DNA from: Kordiimonas sp. SCSIO 12603
GTDB taxonomy: Bacteria; Pseudomonadota; Alphaproteobacteria; Sphingomonadales; Kordiimonadaceae
DNA length: 64,000 nucleotides
Assembly (NCBI RefSeq): GCF_024398035.1
Contig: NZ_CP073748.1
Span: 2,455,520-2,519,519, forward strand
Direction of reading: 5' to 3'
In this document: positions 9,716-19,437 of the stretch, one piece after another
Layout of the letters: each line of letters starts with the position of its first letter
Numbering within the stretch: position 1 is the stretch's first letter
Translations under genes and position numbers: made by a program
The notes under the pieces: generated by a model
Told to the model about the DNA's origin: nothing
What the model saw: only the letters and a program-made list of their open reading frames with translations
Databases searched by the model: none

Positions 9716-10471
9716 TTACGATCTGTACGCGTCAATAATACCGTTGAAGTCAGAAGCCTTTAAACTAGCGCCTCCCACAAGGGCACCATTTACATTATCC
9801 GCCGCCATTAACTCGTCAGCATTTGAAGGCTTAACTGAACCGCCATATAAAATACGGAACTCTTTGCCAGCTTCACCGAATCGCTCAACAAGAGCGCCGC
9901 GGATTGCTGTATGAATTTCAGCTACGTCAGCAACTGTAGGCGTTTTACCAGTACCGATGGCCCAAACCGGCTCATAGGCAATCACTGTATTTGTTGGTGT
10001 GGCACTATCTGGCACAGAAACCAGAAGCTGCCCAAGAACCACTGTTTCGGTTTGCCCCGCGTCGCGTTCTTCTTCCGTTTCACCAACACATACAATAGCC
10101 GAAAGGCCTTCTCCATGAATAGCTGCTGCTTTCGCATTAACCGTATCACTAGTTTCTTCGTGATCTGCACGACGCTCAGAGTGGCCAACAATAATATATT
10201 CAGCACCAATGTCCTTCAACATTTCAGCAGAGATATCACCTGTATGAGCACCAGACTTATTGAAATGGCAATCCTGAGCACCAATCTTCACACTTCCTCC
10301 AGCTTTTACAGCCATAGCCGCTACAAGCGTAAATGGAGGACAAATCAATAGCTCACAAGAGGCTTCTGCCTGTTCTTTTACAAAAGTTTCCAGCGCTTCA
10401 AGCTCTGCTAAGCTGGAAGAAAGCCCGTTCATCTTCCAGTTTCCGGCGACCAGTGGTGTAGGTGTAGTCAT
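9716..10471 (-). CDS. tpiA: Triosephosphate isomerase
   Basis: Interconverts dihydroxyacetone phosphate and glyceraldehyde 3-phosphate. The 251-residue TIM barrel has all catalytic residues: Asn11 and Lys13 in AGNWKMNG, His97 in IIVGHSERR and Glu167 in [11 protein letters not shown], followed by the phosphate-binding loops ILYGGSVKP and ALVGGASL. It is divergent from ppiD, with the two promoters sharing a 218-nt region. Confidence 0.98.
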   Translation of the reverse strand: MTTPTPLVAGNWKMNGLSSSLAELEALETFVKEQAEASCELLICPPFTLVAAMAVKAGGSVKIGAQDCHFNKSGAHTGDISAEMLKDIGAEYIIVGHSERRADHEETSDTVNAKAAAIHGEGLSAIVCVGETEEERDAGQTETVVLGQLLVSVPDSATPTNTVIAYEPVWAIGTGKTPTVADVAEIHTAIRGALVERFGEAGKEFRILYGGSVKPSNADELMAADNVNGALVGGASLKASDFNGIIDAYRS

Positions 10472-10594
10472 TGGGGTCTCTCTTAATATATTTATTGGTT
10501 ATTATGATTTTCTGCTGCTTAACAAATATATTCTCATTTCACCAGCCCTAGCACACTTAAAATTCAACTGTTTTTGTTATTCTCATTAAGAGAG

Positions 10595-10623
10595 TTGCGG
10601 CTTTTGATAAGCATGCTTATGAT
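10595..10623 (+). promoter_or_regulatory. Candidate ppiD-trpE promoter with a palindrome in the spacer
   Basis: TTGCGG (10595-10600) and TATGAT (10618-10623) are spaced by exactly 17 nt; the -10 matches the consensus in five of six positions, the -35 in three. A perfect 14-bp palindrome ATAAGCATGCTTAT (10607-10620) overlaps the spacer and -10. A second inverted repeat, CTATGTG/CACATAG (10631-10637 with 10643-10649), lies in the would-be 5' leader. Confidence 0.4.
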
Positions 10624-10689
10624 GCGCGCCCTATGTGGCATACACATAGTGTATAAATTATATTGATGTTATCGACAGGAGCTGGGCAA

Positions 10690-12618
10690 ATGCTGCTCAA
10701 ATTTCGTGGTGGGTTGGATTCCATTGTTATTAAAATTCTTCTTGGTCTTTTGATCGCTGCCTTCGCTATCTGGGGTATCGGCCCAAGTATGTTGAACGTT
10801 GGAAACCAAAATGTAGCAACTGTTGGTGAAACAGATGTTTCCGCTCAACGTCTATTCAACGAAGTTCAAAATCGTGCACAAACGATGCAGCAACAGTTTG
10901 GTGGACAATTTAGCTCTAATGAAATCATCACTATGATGCGTCTTGATGATCAGGTCTTGCAGCAACTTATTGCTCAAGCTGCTGTTACCCAGCACATGAA
11001 AGATCTGGGCATGCGCGCAACAAATGAACAGGTAGCCAAAGAGCTTCTGGCGATTGATGCCTTTACCCTTCCTGATGGTAGTTTTAACCGTGACCTAATG
11101 GATCAAGCGCTCCGTCAAGCTGGCGTAACTGAGCAAGAACTGCTTAATGATATTCGTGATGGCATTTCTCGTGGTTATCTGCTCAATAGTCTAACTGATG
11201 AAAAAATGGCGACTTCAAATGCTGCCAAGGCACTATACACTTGGCGCGCAGAACGCCGTAAAGCTACGATGATTAACTTCAATGCTGAAGATATCACTGA
11301 CTTTTCAGCGCCGACAGATGAAGAGCTTCAGCAATATTATGAAGATAATAAAGCAGGATATATGACACCGGAGCGCCGCTCTTATCGTTATATCCTTGCA
11401 ACACCAAATACATTTGCTGACCGTGTAGAAGTTGATGATGAGGCTCTTCAACAAGATTATAATGCCCGCATTAATGAATTCGTGCAGCCTGAGAAGCGCA
11501 AACTTCAACAGGTAACTTTTAGTGATAAAGCAGCAGCTGATGCATTTCTCGCTGTTGTAAACGCAGGTACAGACTTTGTTGAGGCTGGAGCCTCTGTTAC
11601 AGAGTTTACTGCCGAAGAAATTAACCTTGGTGAATTTACCAAAGAAGACCTTGCTTCATTCTATAACCCAACAACCGCAGAAGAAGTATTCACTTTGTCA
11701 GACCAAGGCGTAAGCCGCCCTCTTCAGGGCATTGGTGGCTATAGCATTTATAAAGTTTCAGAAGTTGTTCCTGCTAACTCCCGTTCTTTTGAAGACGTAA
11801 AAGCAGAACTCGCTGAGACTTACCAAAAAGAACGTGCGATTGATTTGATGTATGATTTCCAGAAAGATCTGGATATCGAACTGGACGAAGAACCAAACCT
11901 TGATGCCCTCGCAGAAAAATTTGGCCTTAACTTGGCTCAAGTAACAAACATTGACGCTCGTGGTTTGGGAGAAAACGGCTTGGCAGCTGTAACAACCGCT
12001 GAAGAATATGCTGTTCTTTCAGACATTACCAAACGCGAACTTGGCGATGAGCCAGAAATCATGGATATTGATCCACGTGATAGTGACAAAGGTATTTTCC
12101 TTGCTGAACTAACTGAGATAAAAGCTCCTGAGCAGCGCTCGTTTGAAGATATGAAAGCTGAAATCAACACAACAATGATTGCGGCTCGTAAACTGGAAAA
12201 GGCTGGTGAACTAGCAGAACAGGCGAAAGCCCGCCTTGAACAAGGTGATGATGCGATCAAGGTTGCTGAAGAGCTTAACGGTATTTCTTTTGACGCTAAG
12301 AATGTAGCTCGTACCGCTGACGCTAATTCTAATCTCTCACAAAATATCCGTACGCTAATCTTTGACCTACCAAAGGGTCAGATTGATTTTGAACGCTCTG
12401 CGGGTAACGCAGGCTATGTTGTGGTTCGCGTTGATGAAGTGCGTCCAGGAAACCCTGAGGAACGCCCTACACAAGTAGCAGCTATTGTTACTGAGCTGAA
12501 CGCTGCGATGACAAATGAGATTTTTGCACAGTATCAAGCTTATCTTCTCAACGAATATAAACCAACTGTGAACAATCAACTGAAACAACAGCTGTTCAAC
12601 GACCAACCAATTCAGTAA
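10690..12618 (+). CDS. ppiD: PpiD/SurA-type peptidyl-prolyl isomerase chaperone
   Basis: A 642-residue membrane-anchored periplasmic chaperone. One N-terminal transmembrane helix (about residues 16-33, in LGLLIAAFAIWGIG) anchors it with the bulk in the periplasm. A SurA-like N-terminal chaperone domain follows, then a PPIC-type parvulin region around the segment VFTLSDQGVSRPLQGIGGYS, and a helical C-terminal part. In other bacteria PpiD helps newly translocated proteins leave the Sec translocon, which fits secG nearby. The ATG at 10690 has AGGAG eight nt upstream; the TTG at 10663 and ATG at 10666 have none. trpE follows after 10 nt. Confidence 0.88.
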   Translation: MLLKFRGGLDSIVIKILLGLLIAAFAIWGIGPSMLNVGNQNVATVGETDVSAQRLFNEVQNRAQTMQQQFGGQFSSNEIITMMRLDDQVLQQLIAQAAVTQHMKDLGMRATNEQVAKELLAIDAFTLPDGSFNRDLMDQALRQAGVTEQELLNDIRDGISRGYLLNSLTDEKMATSNAAKALYTWRAERRKATMINFNAEDITDFSAPTDEELQQYYEDNKAGYMTPERRSYRYILATPNTFADRVEVDDEALQQDYNARINEFVQPEKRKLQQVTFSDKAAADAFLAVVNAGTDFVEAGASVTEFTAEEINLGEFTKEDLASFYNPTTAEEVFTLSDQGVSRPLQGIGGYSIYKVSEVVPANSRSFEDVKAELAETYQKERAIDLMYDFQKDLDIELDEEPNLDALAEKFGLNLAQVTNIDARGLGENGLAAVTTAEEYAVLSDITKRELGDEPEIMDIDPRDSDKGIFLAELTEIKAPEQRSFEDMKAEINTTMIAARKLEKAGELAEQAKARLEQGDDAIKVAEELNGISFDAKNVARTADANSNLSQNIRTLIFDLPKGQIDFERSAGNAGYVVVRVDEVRPGNPEERPTQVAAIVTELNAAMTNEIFAQYQAYLLNEYKPTVNNQLKQQLFNDQPIQ

Positions 12619-12628
12619 ATATTCAGGC

Positions 12629-14119
12629 ATGTCTGATTTTAAAAAACGATACAATGATGGCCAGCCACAAGTAGTGTTCAACACTCTTGTGGCTGATCTC
12701 GATACACCGGTTTCTGCTTATATTAAGCTTTCCCAAAATGAAAAACACAGCTTCCTTCTTGAATCCGTAGAGGGCGGCGAAACACGTGGCCGTTATTCTA
12801 TTATCGGCCTTAAACCCGATCTTATCTGGCGAAACGATGGCTCAGATACTGAGGTTTGTAGAAATGCAGACGAACCGGGTGAAAACACGTTTGAATCAAT
12901 GCAAGGGCACCCCCTTCAATGCCTACGTGAAATTTTGGCAGAAAGCCTTATTGACCTACCACATCCCCTGCCCCCAATGGCCGCTGGCCTCGTTGGCCAT
13001 ATGGGATATGACATGGTACGCCAGATGGAAGATATCGGCACCGCCAAACCCGATCCACTTGGTATGTCTACCTCAATCTTTGTTCGCCCAACGGTTATGG
13101 CGGTGTTTGATAGTGTTACAAACCTTGTAACGTTAGTAACACCAGTACGCCCTAAAAATGGTATTTCCGCGGATGAAGCATTGGCACAAGCGGAAGCACG
13201 TATTGATGCAATGTTGGACCGCCTTGATGCACCACTTCCTCTCATGGCAAATGGTGCTGACATTTCGGAACAAGATGCTGTTTCTAATACCAGCCGAGAT
13301 CAATTCCATGAAATGGTAACGAAGGCTCAGGAATATATTCTAGCAGGTGATATTTTTCAGGTAGTTCTCAGCCAGCGTTTTACCATGCCATTTGAACTGC
13401 CTCCATTTGCACTATACCGTGCGCTTCGCCGAACAAATCCATCACCATTTATGTATCATCTGGCTTTTGATGATTTTGCGATTGTTGGCTCAAGCCCAGA
13501 AATCCTCGTGCGACTACGGGATGAGGACGTAACCATTCGGCCAATTGCAGGCACACGAAAACGTGGTCTGACACCGGAAGAAGATGAAGCACTAGCCGCG
13601 GACCTGTTAGCAGATCAGAAAGAACTTTCAGAGCATTTGATGCTTCTTGATTTAGGCCGGAATGACGTTGGCCGCGTTTCTAAGCCAGGTTCAGTAGAGG
13701 TAACTGCCCGCAACACTATCGAACTCTATTCTCACGTTATGCATATTGTTTCCAATGTGGTGGGTGTACTTGATCCAAAATATGATGCAATTGATGCCCT
13801 ATCTGCCGGCTTCCCAGCCGGTACGGTTTCAGGTGCTCCAAAAGTACGTGCAATGGAAATCATTGACGAGCTTGAAGTTGATGCTCGAGGCCCGTACGCC
13901 GGTAGCGTTGGTTACTTTAGCGCCAATGGCATGATGGACACATGTATTGTTCTCAGAACGGCAGTTGTAAAGGACGGCAAAATGCATGTGCAAGCAGGCG
14001 CTGGTGTTGTAGCAGACAGTGATCCTGAATCTGAATATCAAGAATGCCATAATAAAGCGCGTGCACTGGTAGTAGCTGCAAAAGAAGCTATCAGGTTTGC
14101 TCGCTCCAATCGCGGCTAA
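12629..14119 (+). CDS. trpE: Anthranilate synthase component I
   Basis: Forms anthranilate from chorismate, the first step of tryptophan synthesis; the amidotransferase partner is TrpG. The 496-residue protein has the N-terminal TrpE domain with the LLESVEGGETRGRYS feedback-site region and the C-terminal chorismate-binding domain with PIAGTRKRG, LDLGRNDVGRVS and the FPAGTVSGAPK motif. It starts 10 nt after ppiD, so it probably shares that promoter; there is no room for a trp leader peptide directly upstream. It is separated from trpG by a gene on the other strand. Confidence 0.97.
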   Translation: MSDFKKRYNDGQPQVVFNTLVADLDTPVSAYIKLSQNEKHSFLLESVEGGETRGRYSIIGLKPDLIWRNDGSDTEVCRNADEPGENTFESMQGHPLQCLREILAESLIDLPHPLPPMAAGLVGHMGYDMVRQMEDIGTAKPDPLGMSTSIFVRPTVMAVFDSVTNLVTLVTPVRPKNGISADEALAQAEARIDAMLDRLDAPLPLMANGADISEQDAVSNTSRDQFHEMVTKAQEYILAGDIFQVVLSQRFTMPFELPPFALYRALRRTNPSPFMYHLAFDDFAIVGSSPEILVRLRDEDVTIRPIAGTRKRGLTPEEDEALAADLLADQKELSEHLMLLDLGRNDVGRVSKPGSVEVTARNTIELYSHVMHIVSNVVGVLDPKYDAIDALSAGFPAGTVSGAPKVRAMEIIDELEVDARGPYAGSVGYFSANGMMDTCIVLRTAVVKDGKMHVQAGAGVVADSDPESEYQECHNKARALVVAAKEAIRFARSNRG

Positions 14120-14128
14120 AAATAAACA

Positions 14129-15172
14129 CTAATTAAATTTTGTAGAGGTGTCCGCTAGATGCGCGACACCTTCTTTTTCAGCTATCAACTGGCTGACTGG
14201 CACCAGCGCAATTCCTCGCTGATCCATATCTGCCGTCCACCGTTTTAATACAGTCATGGTTTCAGGATACGGGTGACCAATAACCACAGCATATCCTCTA
14301 TGTTTAGCGATACGTTCAGCTCTCAGCGCCTGTTCCCAGATTAACTGTTCATCTCTATCGTTATCCAGAAAAATATCACGGGCAATCGTAGGTACGCCAC
14401 TCGCTTTTGCAGCTCTTTCTGCTACTGTTTTTGGTGATGTGAGGCTGTCCAAAAACACCCAACCACCATTTTGCAGATGTGCCATAACCCGAACCATAAG
14501 AGCCGGGTCTTCAGTAAGCTTACTACCCATATGGTTATTCACCCCCACAAACCCTTCGAATTGATGCAAATTCCAATCTATTCGACGTTCAAATTCCTGT
14601 AATACCAAACCATCAATCAAGGCGTTTGGGCCCGGATCTGCGGCTGCATTATGAGGCTGCATAGGTAAGTGCACCATAAGCTCATGCCCTGCGTTTTTAA
14701 CCGCTTCCGTTTGCCATTTTAACCCTTCTGCGTACGGCAAATAAGCAAGGGTCAGTGGGCCTTTAAGTTCAGCAAGTTTTATGCTGGCTTCTTCATCTAG
14801 ACCCAAATCATCAATAACAATGGCAATTTTGGGTAAATTGGTTTCTGTCCAAACTGCTGCATTCTGCTGCCAAGCAGATTTTGAGGACACCTCTCGCGTC
14901 TCCGGCAAGCTTGGTTCGGATTTAACCTCAGGTAATGAAGGAACTGTAATTTGAATGGAGCTGCTGGCTTGCTCGGTAATTGATTGAGTAGGTTCCTCTT
15001 CAATTTCAATGGCCTCTTGCCCATTTTGAAGAATATCAACCATCGCATAAACAATAGCGAGCACCACACAGGCATAAAAAAAACCAGCAATCATGCCAAG
15101 TTTTCTGCGTTTTTCTGTATCCGTGAAAACAGAAGTAATTTTGGCTATATATGAAAAACTCTCTAACTTCAC
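14129..15172 (-). CDS. Divergent polysaccharide deacetylase family protein (YibQ/DUF610 type)
   Basis: A 347-residue protein with a short cytoplasmic N-terminus, one transmembrane helix (about residues 27-48), an acidic Ser/Pro-rich linker, and a periplasmic deacetylase-like domain from about residue 113. The domain opens with KIAIVIDDLGLDEEAS and contains MVHLPMQPHN and NNHMGSKLTED, typical of the divergent polysaccharide deacetylase family. The fold is related to carbohydrate esterases, but no substrate has been settled. It lies on the minus strand between trpE and trpG, with its 3' end 9 nt from trpE and its 5' end 112 nt from trpG. Confidence 0.87.
   Translation of the reverse strand: MKLESFSYIAKITSVFTDTEKRRKLGMIAGFFYACVVLAIVYAMVDILQNGQEAIEIEEEPTQSITEQASSSIQITVPSLPEVKSEPSLPETREVSSKSAWQQNAAVWTETNLPKIAIVIDDLGLDEEASIKLAELKGPLTLAYLPYAEGLKWQTEAVKNAGHELMVHLPMQPHNAAADPGPNALIDGLVLQEFERRIDWNLHQFEGFVGVNNHMGSKLTEDPALMVRVMAHLQNGGWVFLDSLTSPKTVAERAAKASGVPTIARDIFLDNDRDEQLIWEQALRAERIAKHRGYAVVIGHPYPETMTVLKRWTADMDQRGIALVPVSQLIAEKEGVAHLADTSTKFN
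14146..14178 (+). terminator. Intrinsic terminator of ppiD-trpE inside the next gene
   Basis: A stem AGGTGTC+CGC paired with GCG+GACACCT (14146-14155 with 14161-14171, one bulged C at 14164) and a 5-nt loop is followed by TTCTTTTT. It starts 26 nt after the trpE stop and overlaps the last codons of the converging deacetylase gene. Confidence 0.75.
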
Positions 15173-15284
15173 GGAAACTCACTTCTTTGTTTAGTATTTT
15201 TATGCCTTATAGTGTTCTCTGGCATTGACTTTCCAGATTAAAAAAGCATTGTCCAACTTTGTTATGAATCAGCGGACTATCCTA

Positions 15285-15863
15285 ATGTATATCTTGATCG
15301 ATAATTACGACAGCTTTACTTACAATTTGTATCATTATCTAACCGATCTTGGTGCTGAAATTGAAGTGTATCGTAATGATCAGATAACCGTAGAAGAAGT
15401 TCTGGAGAAAGAGCCAGAAGGCATCATCCTCAGCCCTGGTCCATGCACACCGAATGAAGCAGGTATATGCATGGCTCTGATAGATGCTGTTAAAGGCAAA
15501 ACTCCATTGTTAGGGGTCTGCCTTGGTCATCAATCGCTTGGACAGATCTTTGGAGGTGAAGTGAAACGCGCTCCTTATGTTATGCACGGCAAAACAAGCC
15601 CTATTTCTCATGACGGTACAGGCATCTTCAAGGATATCCCATCTCCTTACACTGCAACACGCTATCACTCCCTACTTGTAGAAAGAGAAACGCTTCCAGA
15701 TTGCCTTCAAATCACTGCCGAAACTGAAGATGGTTTGATTATGGGGCTTCAGCACAAAGAATATTCTCTTCACGGTGTACAGTTCCACCCGGAAAGTATA
15801 GCGTCTGAACACGGGCATACACTACTCAAGAACTTCCTTGATATCTGTAAAGCAGAGGCTTGA
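15285..15863 (+). CDS. trpG: Anthranilate synthase component II (glutamine amidotransferase)
   Basis: Supplies ammonia from glutamine to TrpE. The 192-residue class I amidotransferase starts with the family sequence [15 protein letters not shown], has the nucleophile Cys79 in [13 protein letters not shown] and the His-Glu pair in VQFHPES. In-frame ATG and earlier codons upstream (from 15225) precede the family start and are unlikely to be used. It opens the trpG-trpD-trpC-moaC-moeA run. The frame could in principle also serve PabB as in other bacteria. Confidence 0.95.
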   Translation: MYILIDNYDSFTYNLYHYLTDLGAEIEVYRNDQITVEEVLEKEPEGIILSPGPCTPNEAGICMALIDAVKGKTPLLGVCLGHQSLGQIFGGEVKRAPYVMHGKTSPISHDGTGIFKDIPSPYTATRYHSLLVERETLPDCLQITAETEDGLIMGLQHKEYSLHGVQFHPESIASEHGHTLLKNFLDICKAEA

Positions 15864-15868
15864 TCCTT

Positions 15869-16906
15869 ATGGCAGATCTTCGTCCCATACTCGCCCAACT
15901 CGCTGATGGCCACAGGTTATCAGTAGAAGAAAGCACGGCTGCATTCGATATAATCATGTCTGGCAACGCCGATCTTGCGCAGATGGCAGCTTTCATTATG
16001 GCTCTACGCGTGCGCGGCGAGACCGTAGACGAAATCGTTGGCGGAGCAAAAGTACTCAGAGCCAAAGCTGAAAAGCTGGATGCCCCTCTATTATCCGTTG
16101 ATACATGCGGCACCGGTGGTGACGGCCACGGTACTTATAATATCTCAACGGCTTCCGCGTTTGTTGCAGCTGCAGCAGGCGCCACCGTCGCTAAACACGG
16201 GAACCGTTCAGTTTCTTCAAAGTCCGGCTCAGCTGATGTTCTCATGTCACTCGGTGCTTATCTGGAACTTGATAAAGCAGCTAATGAGCAAAGCCTTGAA
16301 GAAAATAACTATGCCTTCATGTTTGCCCCTGCCCATCACAAGGCAATGCGACATGTGGCACCTGCTCGTGGTTCATTACAGCTCAGAACGATCTTTAATC
16401 TTCTCGGCCCATTGGCCAACCCAGCACAAACAAAGCGCCAGATACTTGGTGTGTTTGATCGCAAGTGGTTACGCCCGATGGCTGAAGTACTATTAAAGCT
16501 TGGAAGTGAGCATGTTTGGGTGGTTCACGGTCATGATGGCCTTGATGAAATCACTAACACAACAACCACATCAGTAGCTGAGCTTAAAGGTGGTGTAATT
16601 ACTGAATTTGATATGCACCCAGGTGATTATGGTTTAGAGACAGCTTCAATTGAAGACCTGAAAGGCGGCGATGCTGATGTAAACGCCGCAGCGATCAAAG
16701 ATTTGCTTGCAGGCCAGAAATCAGCGTACCGGGACATTGTGTTGATGAACACTGCCGCTGCACTTGTGGTATCTGATGTAGCGCCTGATTTTGCCTCGGG
16801 CTTAAAACTCGCCGCTGATGCAGTTGATTCAAGTAAAGCTTTACAAACCCTTGAACAGTGGGTTGCCTACACTAATAAATTCCGCCCAGAGGACAATAAT
16901 GGCTGA
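15869..16906 (+). CDS. trpD: Anthranilate phosphoribosyltransferase
   Basis: Transfers the phosphoribosyl group of PRPP to anthranilate. The 345-residue protein has the glycine-rich PRPP site CGTGGDG (residues 80-86), KHGNRS (99-104) and the anthranilate-site region around [16 protein letters not shown]. The ATG at 15869 has AGAGG ten nt upstream and lies 5 nt after the trpG stop; a TTG at 15860 is in frame but less likely. Its 3' end overlaps trpC by 8 nt, so translation is probably coupled. Confidence 0.97.
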   Translation: MADLRPILAQLADGHRLSVEESTAAFDIIMSGNADLAQMAAFIMALRVRGETVDEIVGGAKVLRAKAEKLDAPLLSVDTCGTGGDGHGTYNISTASAFVAAAAGATVAKHGNRSVSSKSGSADVLMSLGAYLELDKAANEQSLEENNYAFMFAPAHHKAMRHVAPARGSLQLRTIFNLLGPLANPAQTKRQILGVFDRKWLRPMAEVLLKLGSEHVWVVHGHDGLDEITNTTTTSVAELKGGVITEFDMHPGDYGLETASIEDLKGGDADVNAAAIKDLLAGQKSAYRDIVLMNTAAALVVSDVAPDFASGLKLAADAVDSSKALQTLEQWVAYTNKFRPEDNNG

Positions 16907-17699
16907 TATTCTCGCAGAAATTTGTGACCGTAAACGCGAGCATGTTGCTTCGGTTAAATCTAAACTAAGCTTAGCTGAACAAGAAGCGCGCGCAAAAGAA
17001 GCTTCTGCGCCACGTGGTTTTATCAAAGCACTAGAGGCCAAGAAAACAGCTGGCGAATACGGTTTTATTTGTGAAATCAAAAAAGCAAGTCCTTCCAAAG
17101 GCCTTATCCGCCCTAATGATTTTGACCCGGCAACACTTGCAAAAGCTTATGAAGAAGGTGGTGCTGCTTGCCTGTCTGTCCTTACAGATATCCCTTACTT
17201 CCAAGGTGATGATCAATATCTGGTTCGAGCCAGAAATGCCGCAAGTATCCCTGCACTTCGCAAGGATTTTATGGTTGATCTGTATCAGGTTCCTGAAGCA
17301 CGCGCCCTCGGAGCAGACTGTATCCTCATTATCATGGCCGCGCTTGATGATACGCTCGCTGCCGAAATGGAAACAGCTGCACACGAATGGGGTATGGATG
17401 CCCTTATTGAAGTGCATAATCAGGAAGAGCTTGATCGCGCCCTTAAGTTAAAATCAAAGCTTATTGGTGTGAACAATCGCAACCTTAAAACCATGGAAGT
17501 GTCGCTTGAGAACACACTATCTTTAGCGCCTAAATATGCGGCTGACCGCATTGCTGTAGCGGAGTCAGGCCTTCGTACAAATGAAGATTTAGCGCAGTGT
17601 GATGCCGTAGGTGCATCCACCTTCCTTATCGGCGAAACCTTTATGCGCCAAGATGATGTTGGTGCTGCAGTAAAAAGCCTCCAGAAAGGTGCCGCATGA
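16899..17699 (+). CDS. trpC: Indole-3-glycerol phosphate synthase
   Basis: Closes the indole ring from carboxyphenylaminodeoxyribulose phosphate. The 266-residue TIM-barrel protein has the active-site segments [10 protein letters not shown] (near residues 59-68), [18 protein letters not shown] and GVNNRNLKT, and the phosphate site AVAESG. The ATG at 16899 has AGAGGA upstream and overlaps trpD by 8 nt; it is joined to moaC by an ATGA overlap. TrpF is not fused and is not in the window. Confidence 0.97.
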   Translation: MADILAEICDRKREHVASVKSKLSLAEQEARAKEASAPRGFIKALEAKKTAGEYGFICEIKKASPSKGLIRPNDFDPATLAKAYEEGGAACLSVLTDIPYFQGDDQYLVRARNAASIPALRKDFMVDLYQVPEARALGADCILIIMAALDDTLAAEMETAAHEWGMDALIEVHNQEELDRALKLKSKLIGVNNRNLKTMEVSLENTLSLAPKYAADRIAVAESGLRTNEDLAQCDAVGASTFLIGETFMRQDDVGAAVKSLQKGAA

Positions 17700-18172
17700 G
17701 CAAGTTAACTCATATCGATGAAAAAGGCGCCGCCCACATGGTTGATGTGGGTGAGAAAACTGTTACTTCCCGGATTGCCATAGCTGAAACCTTTGTCACT
17801 ATGGAAACTGAAACCCAAAAACTGATCTTGGGTGGCGGCCTCCCAAAAGGTGACGTGATCGCGGCTGTTCGTCTTGCTGGTATTATGGCTGCCAAGAAAA
17901 CCAGTGACCTCATCCCACTCTGCCACCCTCTTCCCATCACGAGTGTGAAGGTAGATATAGAGCCTGTTGGCGATACACAAATTCGCATAGAAAGCCGTGT
18001 GAAAGTATCAGGACAGACTGGCGTTGAAATGGAAGCTTTGACCGCTTCAAGCGTGGCTGCCCTTACCCTTTATGATATGGCTAAAGCAGTTGATAAAGCT
18101 ATGATTATTGGGGGTACTCGCCTTCTTTTGAAGGAAGGTGGTAAATCAGGAAAATATGAGGCTGGAGTATGA
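17696..18172 (+). CDS. moaC: Cyclic pyranopterin monophosphate synthase
   Basis: Converts the MoaA product to cyclic pyranopterin monophosphate in molybdenum cofactor synthesis. The 158-residue protein is of normal length, with Lys51 (LPKGDV), His77 in LIPLCHPLP, the EMEALTA motif and YDMAKAVDK near the C-terminus, which hold the known catalytic residues. It starts inside the trpC stop (ATGA) and ends inside the moeA start (ATGA), so the three are translationally linked. Confidence 0.97.
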   Translation: MSKLTHIDEKGAAHMVDVGEKTVTSRIAIAETFVTMETETQKLILGGGLPKGDVIAAVRLAGIMAAKKTSDLIPLCHPLPITSVKVDIEPVGDTQIRIESRVKVSGQTGVEMEALTASSVAALTLYDMAKAVDKAMIIGGTRLLLKEGGKSGKYEAGV

Positions 18173-19362
18173 TCTCTGTTGAAGAAGCATTTGCACGCAT
18201 CGTTACCTCTGCTGATTTGTTGACGACAGAAAAAGTAAGCCTTCAGGATGCCTCTGGTCGTGTTCTTGTCGGGGCAATTAAAGCACGCCGTTCTCAGCCA
18301 GCATCCGATGTATCTGCAATGGATGGTTATGCTGTAAACAGCAGTGACCTCACCGGTTCTGAGGTTACGTTCACACTTGTAGGCACAAGCGCCGCTGGGG
18401 AGCCTTTCAACGGCGCCGTAAAAAAAGGTGAAGCTGTTCGTATTTTCACTGGCGCGCCTGTTCCAGCCGGTGCTAACCAGGTAGTTATTCAGGAAAACAC
18501 AGGCCCCGCAGAAGGTGGCATATTCACCGATGATGGCTCTAATGCTGGAAAGCATATCCGCATGAAAGGATATGACTTTTCTGAAGGACAGATTGTGCTT
18601 GAAGCTGGCACCTTTATGACACCTAAGAGCATTGGCCTTGCAGCGAGTTCGGGGCATGCTTCTCTTATGGTTTATAAAGCTCCAACCATCGCTATTCTTG
18701 CAACAGGCGACGAACTAGCCAGCCCAGATGCCGATAAGTTTGAAGATTATCAAACAGTGAACAGTATCTCACCGCAGTTGAATGCCTTTATAAAAGATAT
18801 CGGCGCTGAAGTACTAGATTTAGGCCATGCTGGTGACAGCATCGAAAGCCTAAAGGCCGCTCTCCAAAAAGGCAGGGATGCGGATGTACTGGTGACTATT
18901 GGAGGGGCCTCTGTTGGTGACCGTGATTTTATGCAACAAGCGCTTTCCGAAGAAGGCATGACGCTTGACTTCTGGAAAGTAGCCATGCGTCCAGGAAAGC
19001 CGCTCATTTACGGCAAGAATGGCAAGCAACATGTTTTGGGTCTGCCCGGAAACCCAGTATCCGCTTTTGTATGCGCTTATCTCTATCTGCGCCCACTTAT
19101 TGACCGTTTGATGGGGCGTCCTGCTCCGCTTCCAACTGGTGTAATGTTACCGGTGGCAACAGACCTACCTACTAATGGCACGCGTCAAGATTATATGCGT
19201 GCTCGCCTAATTGGGGAAGCTGGTAACAGACACGTTGACCCCGCAGTATCTCAGGATAGCGGACACACCAGCGTTCTAGCTAACTCCGATGGCCTTATTG
19301 TGCGGGCTCCAAATGCCGATCCCGTTAAAGCGGGTGATTTGGTTCCATTCTTACCGTTTTAA
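18169..19362 (+). CDS. moeA: Molybdopterin molybdenumtransferase
   Basis: Inserts molybdate into adenylated molybdopterin. The 397-residue protein has the MoeA motif SAMDGYAVN near residue 50, the MoCF-binding domain with ATGDEL and [12 protein letters not shown], the signature region [10 protein letters not shown] and [10 protein letters not shown], and the C-terminal domain IV. It overlaps moaC by four nt. The lexA promoter begins only 11 nt after its stop and I see no terminator between them. Confidence 0.96.
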   Translation: MISVEEAFARIVTSADLLTTEKVSLQDASGRVLVGAIKARRSQPASDVSAMDGYAVNSSDLTGSEVTFTLVGTSAAGEPFNGAVKKGEAVRIFTGAPVPAGANQVVIQENTGPAEGGIFTDDGSNAGKHIRMKGYDFSEGQIVLEAGTFMTPKSIGLAASSGHASLMVYKAPTIAILATGDELASPDADKFEDYQTVNSISPQLNAFIKDIGAEVLDLGHAGDSIESLKAALQKGRDADVLVTIGGASVGDRDFMQQALSEEGMTLDFWKVAMRPGKPLIYGKNGKQHVLGLPGNPVSAFVCAYLYLRPLIDRLMGRPAPLPTGVMLPVATDLPTNGTRQDYMRARLIGEAGNRHVDPAVSQDSGHTSVLANSDGLIVRAPNADPVKAGDLVPFLPF

Positions 19363-19372
19363 TCTAATGTTC

Positions 19373-19401
19373 TTGACGCCAACCAAAAGGTGAACTAAAA
19401 G
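19373..19401 (+). promoter_or_regulatory. Candidate lexA promoter
   Basis: TTGACG (19373-19378) and TAAAAG (19396-19401) are 17 nt apart, matching the sigma-70 type consensus in five and four of six positions. The -10 lies inside the LexA box, so repressor binding would block RNA polymerase. Confidence 0.6.
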
Positions 19402-19406
19402 AGAAC
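19392..19406 (+). promoter_or_regulatory. LexA (SOS) box GAAC-N7-GAAC
   Basis: GAAC at 19392-19395 and GAAC at 19403-19406 are separated by exactly seven nt. This direct repeat is the known LexA operator of alphaproteobacteria. It lies 31 nt before the lexA start codon, as expected for autoregulation. Confidence 0.85.
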
Positions 19407-19437
19407 ATATAGAAAACAAAACGGCTGGAGACCAAGC

